Notes: a model not told the origin generated them from the sequence alone. Positions 1-5,940 are shown, numbered from the stretch's first letter. The stretch is DNA of 7,384 nucleotides from an uncultured Eubacteriales bacterium (GCA_902495025.1 CABUWB010000091.1:1-7384); one strand, 5' to 3'. Numbers and translations are program-made.

Positions 1-192
1 ACCCTTACTCAGGCTCTTGGCAAGGCTTTCACCCTATTATTTACATTGACATCATATAGCAGATATATATCTCCACCGCAACTCCTCTTTGGCAGCAATC
101 ATAGGTTAATTATATATGCCCCCCCAACAATATAAACCATAAAAACTGCAAAAAACTGACAAACTTAAAATCTTAATAATTTTAAAAAAAAT

Positions 193-213
193 CACAAAAT
201 AAAAGTTTTTGTG
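193..213. repeat. AT-rich inverted repeat (7-bp arms)
   Basis: CACAAAA (193-199) and TTTTGTG (207-213) are perfect inverted arms around a 7-nt loop. The repeat lies just left of the GC-rich AGCGTGCG island. It could be a weak hairpin or a protein site. It is not followed by a clear T-run in either direction, so I do not call it a terminator. Confidence 0.4.
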
Positions 214-219
214 CGTTTT

Positions 220-289
220 AGCGTGCGAGCGTGCGGTGGCGCTTATTAAGCGGCTTTGCAGCACTTTCCAGCGTGCGCTGCAGCGTGCG
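220..289. repeat. GC-rich island with four AGCGTGCG copies
   Basis: AGCGTGCG occurs exactly four times, at 220-227, 228-235, 270-277 and 282-289, as two close pairs about 35 bp apart. Between the pairs lies CGCTTATTAAGCG (240-252), a near-perfect palindrome. The third copy sits inside CAGCGTGCGCTG (269-280), whose 5-nt ends are inverted. The island contrasts sharply with the AT-rich DNA around it. A 64-aa plus-strand frame (231-425) crosses it, but has no ribosome binding site and no recognisable protein features. The role is unknown: structured RNA, a protein-binding cluster or a remnant of a repeat element are all possible. Confidence 0.5.
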
Positions 290-492
290 GTTTTCGGGTG
301 AACAGCTGCCATTATCCATTTTTATCACTGCATTGTGTCATCAGAGTGCTTATAAAATCTGCTTTTTATATGCACATAAAACCATAGCCCTTATTTTGCA
401 AATAAAATCAACACACCCGTCATAATTTATATACAGGGGCATAAATCAATCATTACATAAAAATTTTTTCTTTGTTTTATTAATATCAATAC

Positions 493-521
493 TTGTAATT
501 GTGCGTCAATTATTGTATTAT
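493..521 (+). promoter_or_regulatory. Probable sigma-A promoter of the rnf operon
   Basis: TTGTAA (493-498) and TATTAT (516-521) are separated by exactly 17 bp, which predicts a start near 528 and a leader of about 164 nt before rnfC. The -10 box matches the consensus at five of six positions and the -35 box at four. A slightly shifted alternative, TTGTGC (499-504) with a 16-bp spacer and TATAAG (521-526), overlaps it. No better promoter was seen closer to the gene. Confidence 0.55.
496..512. promoter_or_regulatory. Operator-like inverted repeat within the rnf promoter
   Basis: TAATTGTGCGTCAATTA is a perfect 6-bp inverted repeat around a 5-bp centre. It overlaps the -35 box and fills most of the promoter spacer, the usual place for a repressor site. 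It does not match the Rex consensus (TTGTTAA-N4-TTAACAA) that one might expect for a redox operon, so the regulator is unknown. The repeat is seen directly; binding is inferred. Confidence 0.4.
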
Positions 522-629
522 ATAAGGTAAGAAAGAGGGCATATATTACAAAAAAACGTAAATACTTCAAACTTGTTAGTATAAAATGTACAATTTTGTA
601 TTTATTTGCTCCCCACAAATAAAGGGAAA

Positions 630-666
630 CGCCGATTGATTAATCATTACCTTATTTAATCAGGCG
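630..666 (+). promoter_or_regulatory. Leader hairpin upstream of the rnfC ribosome binding site
   Basis: CGCCGATT (630-637) can pair with AATC (658-661) and GGCG (663-666), leaving A662 bulged. This gives an 8-bp stem with a 20-nt loop. The loop contains TGATTAATCA, itself a palindrome. The stem ends 13 nt before the AGGAGG (680-685) of rnfC, so it could affect ribosome access or RNA stability. There is no T-run after it, so it is not an intrinsic terminator. I do not recognise a known riboswitch class. Confidence 0.4.
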
Positions 667-691
667 GTATTTTCAAAAAAGGAGGCATTTT

Positions 692-2020
692 ATGAATCTT
701 CACAGCTTCAAGCGAGGTGTACATCCACCCGATGGCAAGGCATATTCAAACTCTAAGCCAATACAGATAATTATGCCGCCCCAGGGTGCAGAGCTTGTAT
801 TTCCTCTCAGCCAGCATATAGGCGCACCTGCAACAGCAATAGTTGCCAAGGGCGACAGAGTGCTGCTTGGCCAGAAGATTGCAGAGGCAGGCGGCTTTGT
901 AAGCTCACCTATTTACGCTTCTGTGTCCGGTACTGTCAAGGCTGTTGAGCCACGTCTTACAATAAGCGGAGCAAAGGTAAACTCCATTGTTATTGAAAAT
1001 GACGGACAGTATGAGGAAATAGAGGGACTTGGCAAGGATACCGACTACAAGTCCTTTTCTAAGGAAAAAATTATTGAAAAAGTAAAAAATGCAGGTATCG
1101 TAGGTCTTGGCGGTGCAGGCTTCCCTACACACGTTAAGCTCAATCCACCACCTGACAACAAAATTGACGCCGTAATCATCAATGCGGCAGAGTGTGAGCC
1201 TTTCCTCACAACAGACCACAGGCTTTTACTCGAAAAGACCTCACGTATCATCACAGGTCTTGAAATTATTATGAGCCTTCACCCAGGCTCAAAGGGCTAT
1301 ATCGGTATAGAGGAAAATAAGCCCGACGCTATTGAGGCAATCAAAAAGGCTGCTGCAAACAACAGCAACATTGAGGTAATTGTGCTTAAATGTAAGTACC
1401 CACAGGGCTCTGAAAAGCACCTTATCTATGCCGTAACAGGCAGAGAGGTGCCATCGGGCGCACTGCCATCGGCAGTAGGCTGCATTGTGGATAACGTAAA
1501 TACAGTACTTGCAATAGAGCGTGCTGTCGCTAAGGACAGACCTCTTATGCACTGCGTTGTTACCATTTCTGGTGACGCAGTTAAAAACCCAGGTAATTAT
1601 CAGGTAAGGCTTGGTACTGATTTAAGCTGGCTGCTTGAACAGGTGGGCGGCTTCAGTGAGGAGCCTGCAAAGATTATTGCGGGCGGCCCTATGATGGGTA
1701 CTGCGCTGTTTGATACACACGTACCTTTCCAAAAGACTACCTCGGGTATTCTTGCATTCAGCAAAAAAATGGCAGAAATACCTCCTGCAAGCGCATGTAT
1801 ACGCTGCGGCAAGTGTATTGACGCCTGTCCAATGGGTCTCCAGCCTGTTGAGCTTGTAGGCGACTTGACAAAGAAGGATTATGCCTCCTTTATCAAGCAC
1901 AACGGCATTGACTGTATTGAATGTGGTTCCTGCTCATACGCCTGCCCTGCAAAGCGCCATATAGCGCAGAATTTAAGAGTAGGCAAGAGAGAGGCAATCG
2001 CCTTCAGCAGAAAGAAGTAA
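692..2020 (+). CDS. rnfC: RnfC, NADH/FMN- and Fe-S-binding subunit of the Rnf complex
   Basis: RnfC is the peripheral cytoplasmic subunit of the Rnf complex where electrons reach NAD+. The 442-aa protein has the family's usual clostridial length. Its N-terminal barrel-like RnfC domain is followed by the nucleotide-binding glycine motif GLGGAGFPTHVK (138-149), then NAAECEP (164-170) and YPQGSEKHL (236-244), and an SLBB-like stretch near 285-335. Two ferredoxin-type 4Fe-4S motifs close the protein, with Cys369/372/375/379 and Cys408/411/414/418. It has no membrane segment. The ATG at 692 follows AGGAGG (680-685) by 6 nt, which fixes the start. It is the first gene of the operon, 12 nt before rnfD. 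The long C-terminal extensions found in some proteobacterial RnfC proteins are absent. The call rests on motif recognition and operon context. Confidence 0.97.
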   Translation: MNLHSFKRGVHPPDGKAYSNSKPIQIIMPPQGAELVFPLSQHIGAPATAIVAKGDRVLLGQKIAEAGGFVSSPIYASVSGTVKAVEPRLTISGAKVNSIVIENDGQYEEIEGLGKDTDYKSFSKEKIIEKVKNAGIVGLGGAGFPTHVKLNPPPDNKIDAVIINAAECEPFLTTDHRLLLEKTSRIITGLEIIMSLHPGSKGYIGIEENKPDAIEAIKKAAANNSNIEVIVLKCKYPQGSEKHLIYAVTGREVPSGALPSAVGCIVDNVNTVLAIERAVAKDRPLMHCVVTISGDAVKNPGNYQVRLGTDLSWLLEQVGGFSEEPAKIIAGGPMMGTALFDTHVPFQKTTSGILAFSKKMAEIPPASACIRCGKCIDACPMGLQPVELVGDLTKKDYASFIKHNGIDCIECGSCSYACPAKRHIAQNLRVGKREAIAFSRKK

Positions 2021-2032
2021 GGAGGTTTACAA

Positions 2033-3052
2033 ATGGACAACAATAACTTAAATCTTACGGTGTCCGCTACACCTCATATACGTGCAAGCGTAACAACACA
2101 GAGCATTATGCGTGATGTTATCATCGCCCTTTTGCCTGCCTGTGTTATGGGTGTGGTGTTTTTCGGCTTACAGGCGGCACTGTTAATAGTAATATCCGTT
2201 GCCTCCAGCGTATTTTTTGAGGCAATTTATCAGAAGCTTGCCAAAAAGCCGTCCACAATAGGCGACCTTTCGGCAGCGGTTACGGGTCTGCTGCTTGCTA
2301 TGAACCTGCCTGCTACCTGTCCTTTCTGGATACCGATAGTAGGCTCATTTGTGGCTATAATTATTGCAAAGCAGGTTTTCGGCGGCATTGGTTTTAACTT
2401 TATTAACCCTGCCCTTGCAGGACGTGCCTTCCTTATGGCGTCATACCCTAACCAGATGATGAACTACCCCGCAACCAACTTTGGCGTAAAGGGTATTATC
2501 ACCAATATCGACGCTATTTCGTCTGCTACACCTCTCCAGCAGATTAGCCAGACAACAGAGGCACTTGTGCCCACCTCACAGGACTATATCAACGCTCTTG
2601 TGGGCAACGTAGGCGGCGTACTTGGTGAAACCTGTGCAATTGCCCTTATTCTGGGCGGTCTTTACCTGCTTGCACGCAAGGTAATTTCATGGCACATCCC
2701 CGTATTCTACATAGGTACGGTATTTATACTTACATTTTTATTTGACCTTATCAGCGGCAGCGGCTCTTTCAGAATTGCCGGTTATGAGCTTTTATGCGGC
2801 GGTCTTATGCTTGGTGCTTTCTTTATGGCAACAGACTACACCACTACACCTATGACGGATAAGGGTAAAATTGTTTTTGCAATCGGCTGCGGTCTGCTTA
2901 CAACAATCATACGTTTAGGCAACGGCTATCCCGAGGGCGTATCCTACTCAATACTCCTTATGAACCTTACCGTACCTCTTATTGACAGGTTCTGCAGGCA
3001 GAGAAAGTTTGGCTATGTAAAGCCTGTTAAAAAGAAAGAGGAGGTGAAGTAA
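2033..3052 (+). CDS. rnfD: RnfD, membrane subunit with covalent FMN
   Basis: RnfD is an integral membrane subunit related to NqrB and takes part in electron transfer and ion translocation. The 339-aa sequence has a polar N terminus and then about eight to ten hydrophobic segments, from about 27-66 and 77-116 through 186-214, 222-240, 250-267, 277-295 and 303-319. The family block NPALAGRAFL is at 125-134. The flavin attachment motif is DAISSAT (160-166), which makes Thr166 the likely phosphoester-linked FMN site. Position 164 is Ser where the common Dxx(S/T)GAT form has Gly. AGGAGG (2020-2025) lies 7 nt before the ATG and its first base is the last base of the rnfC stop. A basic tail (KPVKKKEEVK) ends the protein. 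Its flavin transferase, ApbE, is not in the window. Confidence 0.97.
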   Translation: MDNNNLNLTVSATPHIRASVTTQSIMRDVIIALLPACVMGVVFFGLQAALLIVISVASSVFFEAIYQKLAKKPSTIGDLSAAVTGLLLAMNLPATCPFWIPIVGSFVAIIIAKQVFGGIGFNFINPALAGRAFLMASYPNQMMNYPATNFGVKGIITNIDAISSATPLQQISQTTEALVPTSQDYINALVGNVGGVLGETCAIALILGGLYLLARKVISWHIPVFYIGTVFILTFLFDLISGSGSFRIAGYELLCGGLMLGAFFMATDYTTTPMTDKGKIVFAIGCGLLTTIIRLGNGYPEGVSYSILLMNLTVPLIDRFCRQRKFGYVKPVKKKEEVK

Positions 3053-3053
3053 A

Positions 3054-3614
3054 ATGCGTGATTTAGTTAAACCCGCTTTAGTGCTTTTTGTAATTGCGGC
3101 AGTTGCAGCAGCCTGCTTAGGCTATGTAAGCGCCATAACCGCAGAACCTATTGCACAGGCTGAGGCTGACGCAAAGGCTGAAAATATGGCTAAGGTACTT
3201 GAATGCGAAGAATGGGGCGAGGCTGTTACTGTTTCAGACAGCATAATCACCGACTATTCCGAGGGCAAAACAGGCGGCGAAACCGTCGGCTACGCATTTT
3301 CAGTAACCACCAAGGGCTACGGCTCGGGACTTAAGCTTATGGTAGGCGTTGATACCGAGGGTACAATAACAGGTCTTGCAATTGTGGACTGTTCAAACGA
3401 AACACCTGGTCTTGGTGCAAATGCCTCAAAGCCTGAATTTTACGAGCAGTTTGCAGGCAAATCAGGCGAGCTTACCGTTGTTAAGACTGGTGCCACAAGC
3501 GACAGCGAGGTTGACGCCATTACAGGCGCAACCATTACCTCAAAGGCTGTAACAGGTGCCGTAAACGAGGTAACAAACTACTTTAATGACAATGTGAAAG
3601 GAGGGGCTAATTAA
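3054..3614 (+). CDS. rnfG: RnfG, extracytoplasmic FMN-carrying subunit
   Basis: RnfG, the counterpart of NqrC, carries a covalent FMN on the outer face of the membrane and passes electrons within the complex. The 186-aa protein has one N-terminal membrane anchor (about 7-29) and a soluble FMN_bind domain. The flavinylation motif DAITGATITS (154-163) fits Dxx(S/T)GAT, so Thr160 is the expected attachment residue. ETPGLGA (116-122) is another typical block of the family. Cys21 within the anchor lacks a good lipobox, so I do not call it a lipoprotein. The ATG starts one base after the rnfD stop, and its ribosome binding site AGGAGG (3039-3044) lies inside the rnfD 3' end. The stop TAA shares its last A with the rnfE start, which suggests translational coupling. 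Confidence 0.96.
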   Translation: MRDLVKPALVLFVIAAVAAACLGYVSAITAEPIAQAEADAKAENMAKVLECEEWGEAVTVSDSIITDYSEGKTGGETVGYAFSVTTKGYGSGLKLMVGVDTEGTITGLAIVDCSNETPGLGANASKPEFYEQFAGKSGELTVVKTGATSDSEVDAITGATITSKAVTGAVNEVTNYFNDNVKGGAN

Positions 3615-4216
3615 TGAATCCACTTAAAATCATTAAAAACGGTATTATTGACGAAAACCCCACCTTTATACAGGTGGTAGGTATGTGTCCTACCCTTGCC
3701 GTTACAACAAGTATGATTAACGGTATCGGTATGGGTCTTTCCACCATGGCAGTTCTTATCTGCTCAAACCTTGTTATTTCACTTATACGTAAATTCGTGC
3801 CCGACCAGGTACGTATTCCCTGCTTTGTAGTGGTTATAGCAAGCTTTGTTACAATTATACAGATGCTGCTTCAGGCATATCTGCCATCACTTAACGCATC
3901 ACTTGGTGTGTTTATCCCTCTGATAGTTGTTAACTGTATTATCCTTGCAAGAGCAGAGGCTTTTGCCTGCAAGAATAATCCTATCGCATCTATCTTTGAC
4001 GGTATCGGTATGGGCCTTGGCTTTACAATCGCTCTTTCCCTTATCGGTGCTGTACGTGAAATCCTTGGCTCGGGCTCTATCTTAGGTATGACTATTCTCC
4101 CCGAGGCATTCCCAAGGACTATACTTATGATACTGCCACCGGGTGCTTTCTTCACCCTTGCTTTCCTTATTGCAGCCTTCAACGCTATCCGCAATAAGGC
4201 AAAGAAGAATGCATAA
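3614..4216 (+). CDS. rnfE: RnfE, integral membrane subunit with 2Fe-2S ligands
   Basis: RnfE is a six-helix membrane protein that pairs with RnfA in inverted orientation; it is related to NqrD. The 200-aa length is normal. Hydrophobic segments lie near 18-35, 36-58, 68-90, 97-115, 128-150 and 170-192. Cys25 in GMCPTLAVT and Cys108 in NCIILARAEAFA match the two conserved half-helix cysteines known in this family to ligate a 2Fe-2S cluster shared with RnfA. The ATG overlaps the rnfG stop by one base (TAATG). AGGAGG at 3599-3604 sits 9 nt upstream. The C terminus is basic (NKAKKNA). The pattern GICPFLGV/TTNCAV in RnfA versus GMCPTLAV/VVNCII here separates the two paralogues. Confidence 0.96.
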   Translation: MNPLKIIKNGIIDENPTFIQVVGMCPTLAVTTSMINGIGMGLSTMAVLICSNLVISLIRKFVPDQVRIPCFVVVIASFVTIIQMLLQAYLPSLNASLGVFIPLIVVNCIILARAEAFACKNNPIASIFDGIGMGLGFTIALSLIGAVREILGSGSILGMTILPEAFPRTILMILPPGAFFTLAFLIAAFNAIRNKAKKNA

Positions 4217-4228
4217 GGAGGTAGTGCT

Positions 4229-4801
4229 ATGAGTTTATTTACTATATTTTTAGCGGCAATTTTTGTCAATAACTTTATTTTCTCCAAGTTTATGGGTATC
4301 TGTCCTTTCCTTGGCGTATCCAAAAAGCTTGATACCGCTGTTGGTATGGGCGTTGCGGTTATCTTCGTTATGACCCTTGCCTCTGCGGCTACATGGGTAG
4401 TGTACAATCTTGTACTTGTACCTCTTAATCTCAAATTTCTTTACAATATTGCTTTTATACTGATTATTGCATCACTTGTACAGTTTGTTGAGATGTTTAT
4501 TAAAAAGTCATCGCCATCACTTTATCAGGCACTTGGTGTATATCTTCCTCTGATTACTACCAACTGTGCCGTACTCGGTGTGGCTGTGGTTAATATGAAT
4601 AATGAGTATAACTTTATTCAGTCCCTTGTAAACGGTGTCGGCGCTGCCTTTGGTTTTGCTATGGCTATTATCCTTTTTGCGGGTATCAGAGAAAGACTTG
4701 CTGATGCACCCGTACCCAAGGCTCTTACAGGCTTCCCTATAGCTATGATTAGCGCAGGCCTTATGTCAATAGCATTCCTCGGTTTTTCGGGTATGTTATA
4801 A
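4229..4801 (+). CDS. rnfA: RnfA, integral membrane subunit with 2Fe-2S ligands
   Basis: RnfA is the inverted-topology partner of RnfE and the counterpart of NqrE. Together the two form the membrane core that holds a 2Fe-2S cluster on the electron route across the bilayer. The 190-aa protein has six hydrophobic segments. It opens with the hallmark VNNFIFSKFMGICPFLGVS (13-31) and contains LPLITTNCAVLG (106-117), giving the conserved cysteines Cys25 and Cys113. GIRERLADAPVPKALTG (152-168) is a typical cytoplasmic loop with the C-terminal helix after it. AGGAGG (4216-4221) is 7 nt before the ATG and starts on the last base of the rnfE stop. It is the fifth gene of the operon, 15 nt before rnfB. 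Confidence 0.97.
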   Translation: MSLFTIFLAAIFVNNFIFSKFMGICPFLGVSKKLDTAVGMGVAVIFVMTLASAATWVVYNLVLVPLNLKFLYNIAFILIIASLVQFVEMFIKKSSPSLYQALGVYLPLITTNCAVLGVAVVNMNNEYNFIQSLVNGVGAAFGFAMAIILFAGIRERLADAPVPKALTGFPIAMISAGLMSIAFLGFSGML

Positions 4802-4816
4802 TAAGGAGGGTAAGAA

Positions 4817-5614
4817 ATGGATATTATGAGTATAATTTTACCTGTTATTGTGCTTGGTGTTATGGCGGTTATCTTCGGTCTTATACTGGGCTTTGCAGGT
4901 ATCAAATTTAAGGTGGAGCAGGACGAGAGAGTCGGTCTTGTGCGTGAATGTCTGCCGGGCGCTAACTGCGGCGGCTGCGGCTTTGCAGGCTGTGACGCTC
5001 TTGCCGCTGCCATTGTTGAGGGTACTGCTGCCGTAAACGCCTGCCCCGTAGGCGGTGCTGCTGTTGCAGCTAAGGTCGGCGAGGTTATGGGCGTTTCTGC
5101 CGAGGCAGGCGCTAAGAAAACCGCTTTTGTTAAGTGTAACGGCGACTGCGAGGCTGCCAAGGATAAGTACACCTATTTCGGCGCTCCCGACTGTGGACTT
5201 GAAAACGCTCTTGCAGGCGGTGCAAAGGCTTGCTCCTTTGGCTGTCTTGGTGACGGCAACTGTGTTAAGGCTTGTGCCTTTGACGCTATCCACGTTGTAA
5301 ACGGTGTTGCCGTTGTTGACAAGGATAAGTGTGTTGCCTGCGGTGCCTGTATCAAGGCTTGTCCTAAGGGACTTATTGAGCTTGTGCCTTACGACAGCAA
5401 GGTAAGGGTTGCCTGCTCCTCACACGATATGCCTAAGCCTACAAAGGATAACTGTGCAAACGGCTGTATGGGCTGTAAGCTGTGTGAAAAGAACTGCCCT
5501 AACGAGGCTGTTAAGATTGAGAACTTCCTCGCTAAGGTTGACTATGATAAGTGTACACAGTGCGGTGTTTGTACCGAAAAGTGTCCTACTAAGGCGATAA
5601 GCGCTAACCATTGA
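4817..5614 (+). CDS. rnfB: RnfB, multi-cluster ferredoxin-accepting subunit
   Basis: RnfB receives electrons from reduced ferredoxin and passes them to the rest of the complex. The 265-aa protein has an N-terminal membrane helix (about 5-28) and a cytoplasmic part with 26 cysteines. The first cluster domain has the Fe-S pattern Cx2Cx4Cx16C (Cys51, 54, 59, 76). A middle Cys-rich section (107, 111, 126, 139, 143, 149, 153) is followed by classic ferredoxin motifs at Cys172/175/178/182, Cys213/217/220/223/227 and Cys246/249/252/256. This is the cluster-rich form known in Clostridia, as opposed to the shorter proteobacterial RnfB. AGGAGG (4804-4809) is 7 nt before the ATG. It is the last gene of the operon. 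Only 7 nt separate its stop from the conserved block of the first sRNA unit, with no terminator between. Confidence 0.97.
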   Translation: MDIMSIILPVIVLGVMAVIFGLILGFAGIKFKVEQDERVGLVRECLPGANCGGCGFAGCDALAAAIVEGTAAVNACPVGGAAVAAKVGEVMGVSAEAGAKKTAFVKCNGDCEAAKDKYTYFGAPDCGLENALAGGAKACSFGCLGDGNCVKACAFDAIHVVNGVAVVDKDKCVACGACIKACPKGLIELVPYDSKVRVACSSHDMPKPTKDNCANGCMGCKLCEKNCPNEAVKIENFLAKVDYDKCTQCGVCTEKCPTKAISANH

Positions 5615-5620
5615 TTGTTT

Positions 5621-5659
5621 AATTTGCCTGTTGATTTTTATTGATGGGTGTGTTATAAT
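5621..5659 (+). promoter_or_regulatory. Promoter block of sRNA copy 1 (39 nt identical to copy 2)
   Basis: TTGATT (5631-5636) and a perfect TATAAT (5654-5659) are separated by exactly 17 bp, an almost ideal sigma-A promoter. The whole 39-nt stretch, from 10 nt before the -35 box to the end of the -10 box, is identical to 5818-5856. The predicted start is near 5666. Because it begins just after the rnfB stop it can also be transcribed through from the operon. Confidence 0.8.
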
Positions 5660-5665
5660 CAAGCT

Positions 5666-5740
5666 ACAAATGGTGATAAATTAGTCGTATTTCGGCTATG
5701 ACAACAAGAAAACCCCGCAGCTGCAACCGCGGGGTTTTCC
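5666..5740 (+). ncRNA. Putative small RNA, copy 1
   Basis: A predicted transcript of about 70-75 nt runs from the promoter above to an intrinsic terminator. It has an AT-rich 5' end and a short hairpin, TAGTCG (5682-5687) with CGGCTA (5693-5698) around loop TATTT. An alternative pairing is GTCGTA (5684-5689) with TATGAC (5697-5702). A linker GACAACAAG, shared with copy 2, leads into the terminator stem. A short frame starting at the ATG at 5699 (16 codons) has no ribosome binding site and is not kept in copy 2, so a non-coding role is more likely. I do not recognise a named RNA family. The start is inferred from the promoter, not observed. Confidence 0.6.
5709..5738 (+). terminator. Intrinsic terminator of sRNA copy 1 and probably of the rnf operon
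   Basis: AAAACCCCGC (5709-5718) and GCGGGGTTTT (5729-5738) are perfect 10-bp arms around a 10-nt loop, with the T-run forming the end of the 3' arm. There is no other terminator between the rnfB stop at 5614 and this point, so it most likely also ends the rnf mRNA. Confidence 0.85.
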
Positions 5741-5743
5741 GTA

Positions 5744-5763
5744 ATTAACCCGATTAGGTTAAT
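5744..5763. repeat. Inverted repeat between the two sRNA units
   Basis: ATTAACC (5744-5750) and GGTTAAT (5757-5763) are perfect 7-bp arms around CGATTA. It lies just after terminator 1. A second small hairpin, GTATA-ACCTC-TATAC, is at 5790-5804. The first could be an operator for the downstream sRNA promoter, though its centre is about 75 bp before that -35 box. Confidence 0.4.
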
Positions 5764-5817
5764 AAATATGGGCTTGGTTGTCGTAAATAGTATAACCTCT
5801 ATACCAATAATTATTTG

Positions 5818-5856
5818 AATTTGCCTGTTGATTTTTATTGATGGGTGTGTTATAAT
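5818..5856 (+). promoter_or_regulatory. Promoter block of sRNA copy 2
   Basis: TTGATT (5828-5833) and TATAAT (5851-5856) with a 17-bp spacer lie in the 39-nt block identical to 5621-5659. Identity starts and stops abruptly at both ends, and the two -10 boxes are exactly 197 bp apart. The predicted start is near 5863. Confidence 0.8.
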
Positions 5857-5862
5857 TTCAAT

Positions 5863-5938
5863 GTAAATGAGAGAATATGTAGTCCTATCCGACTACGACA
5901 ACAAGAAAACCCCGCAGTTGCCGCTGTGGGGTTTTCGT
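5863..5938 (+). ncRNA. Putative small RNA, copy 2
   Basis: This second unit has the same architecture as copy 1: an AT-rich 5' end, a 6-bp hairpin GTAGTC (5879-5884) and GACTAC (5891-5896) around loop CTATCC, the shared linker CGACAACAAG, and a terminator. The hairpin is kept in both copies although loop and flanks differ; one pair is T-A here and T-G in copy 1. A 25-codon frame starts at the ATG at 5868, but it lacks a ribosome binding site and the frame is broken in copy 1, so it is treated as non-coding. The 5' end is predicted from the promoter only. Confidence 0.6.
5906..5935. terminator. Bidirectional intrinsic terminator (sRNA copy 2 / XRE gene)
   Basis: AAAACCCCGCAG (5906-5917) pairs with CTGTGGGGTTTT (5924-5935): 12 bp with one G-U wobble and loop TTGCCG. 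The flanking A and T tracts make it work on both strands. On the plus strand it ends sRNA copy 2. On the minus strand it sits 5 nt beyond the stop of the convergent regulator gene and is followed by a T-rich run. Confidence 0.85.
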
Positions 5939-5940
5939 TA

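Larger units (their letters stand above)
1..492. other. Gene-free left end, AT-rich intergenic DNA
   Basis: No convincing gene lies here. A plus-strand frame is open from base 1 to a stop near 135, but its translation shows no family features. Notable items are the perfect 12-bp palindrome AGATATATATCT (61-72), a seven-C run near 119-125, the inverted repeat at 193-213 and the AGCGTGCG island. Whether the first 100 bases belong to a gene or repeat beyond the left edge cannot be told. Confidence 0.5.

Noticed and set aside
1..135. Plus-strand open frame from the left edge to a stop near 135 as the 3' end of a gene
   Set aside because: The translation has no family features and the DNA looks intergenic; too short to support a partial gene without the left flank.
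231..425. 64-aa frame across the AGCGTGCG island
   Set aside because: No ribosome binding site, basic low-complexity start and no protein-like pattern.
577..597. Possible Rex site (TTGTTA...TGTACAA) in the rnf leader
   Set aside because: The half-sites are 21 bp overall and mismatched, not the 18-bp TTGTTAA-N4-TTAACAA arrangement.
427..618. 63-aa minus-strand frame opposite the rnf promoter
   Set aside because: No ribosome binding site, composition of translated AT-rich DNA, and it covers the promoter and leader.
3871..4434. Long minus-strand frame (187 aa) across rnfE/rnfA
   Set aside because: Shadow of the real genes on the opposite strand; composition is artificial and no start signal is present. 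The same holds for the frame at 4618-5172.
5699..5749. 16-codon frame starting at ATG 5699 in sRNA copy 1
   Set aside because: No ribosome binding site, it translates a terminator hairpin and is not kept in copy 2.
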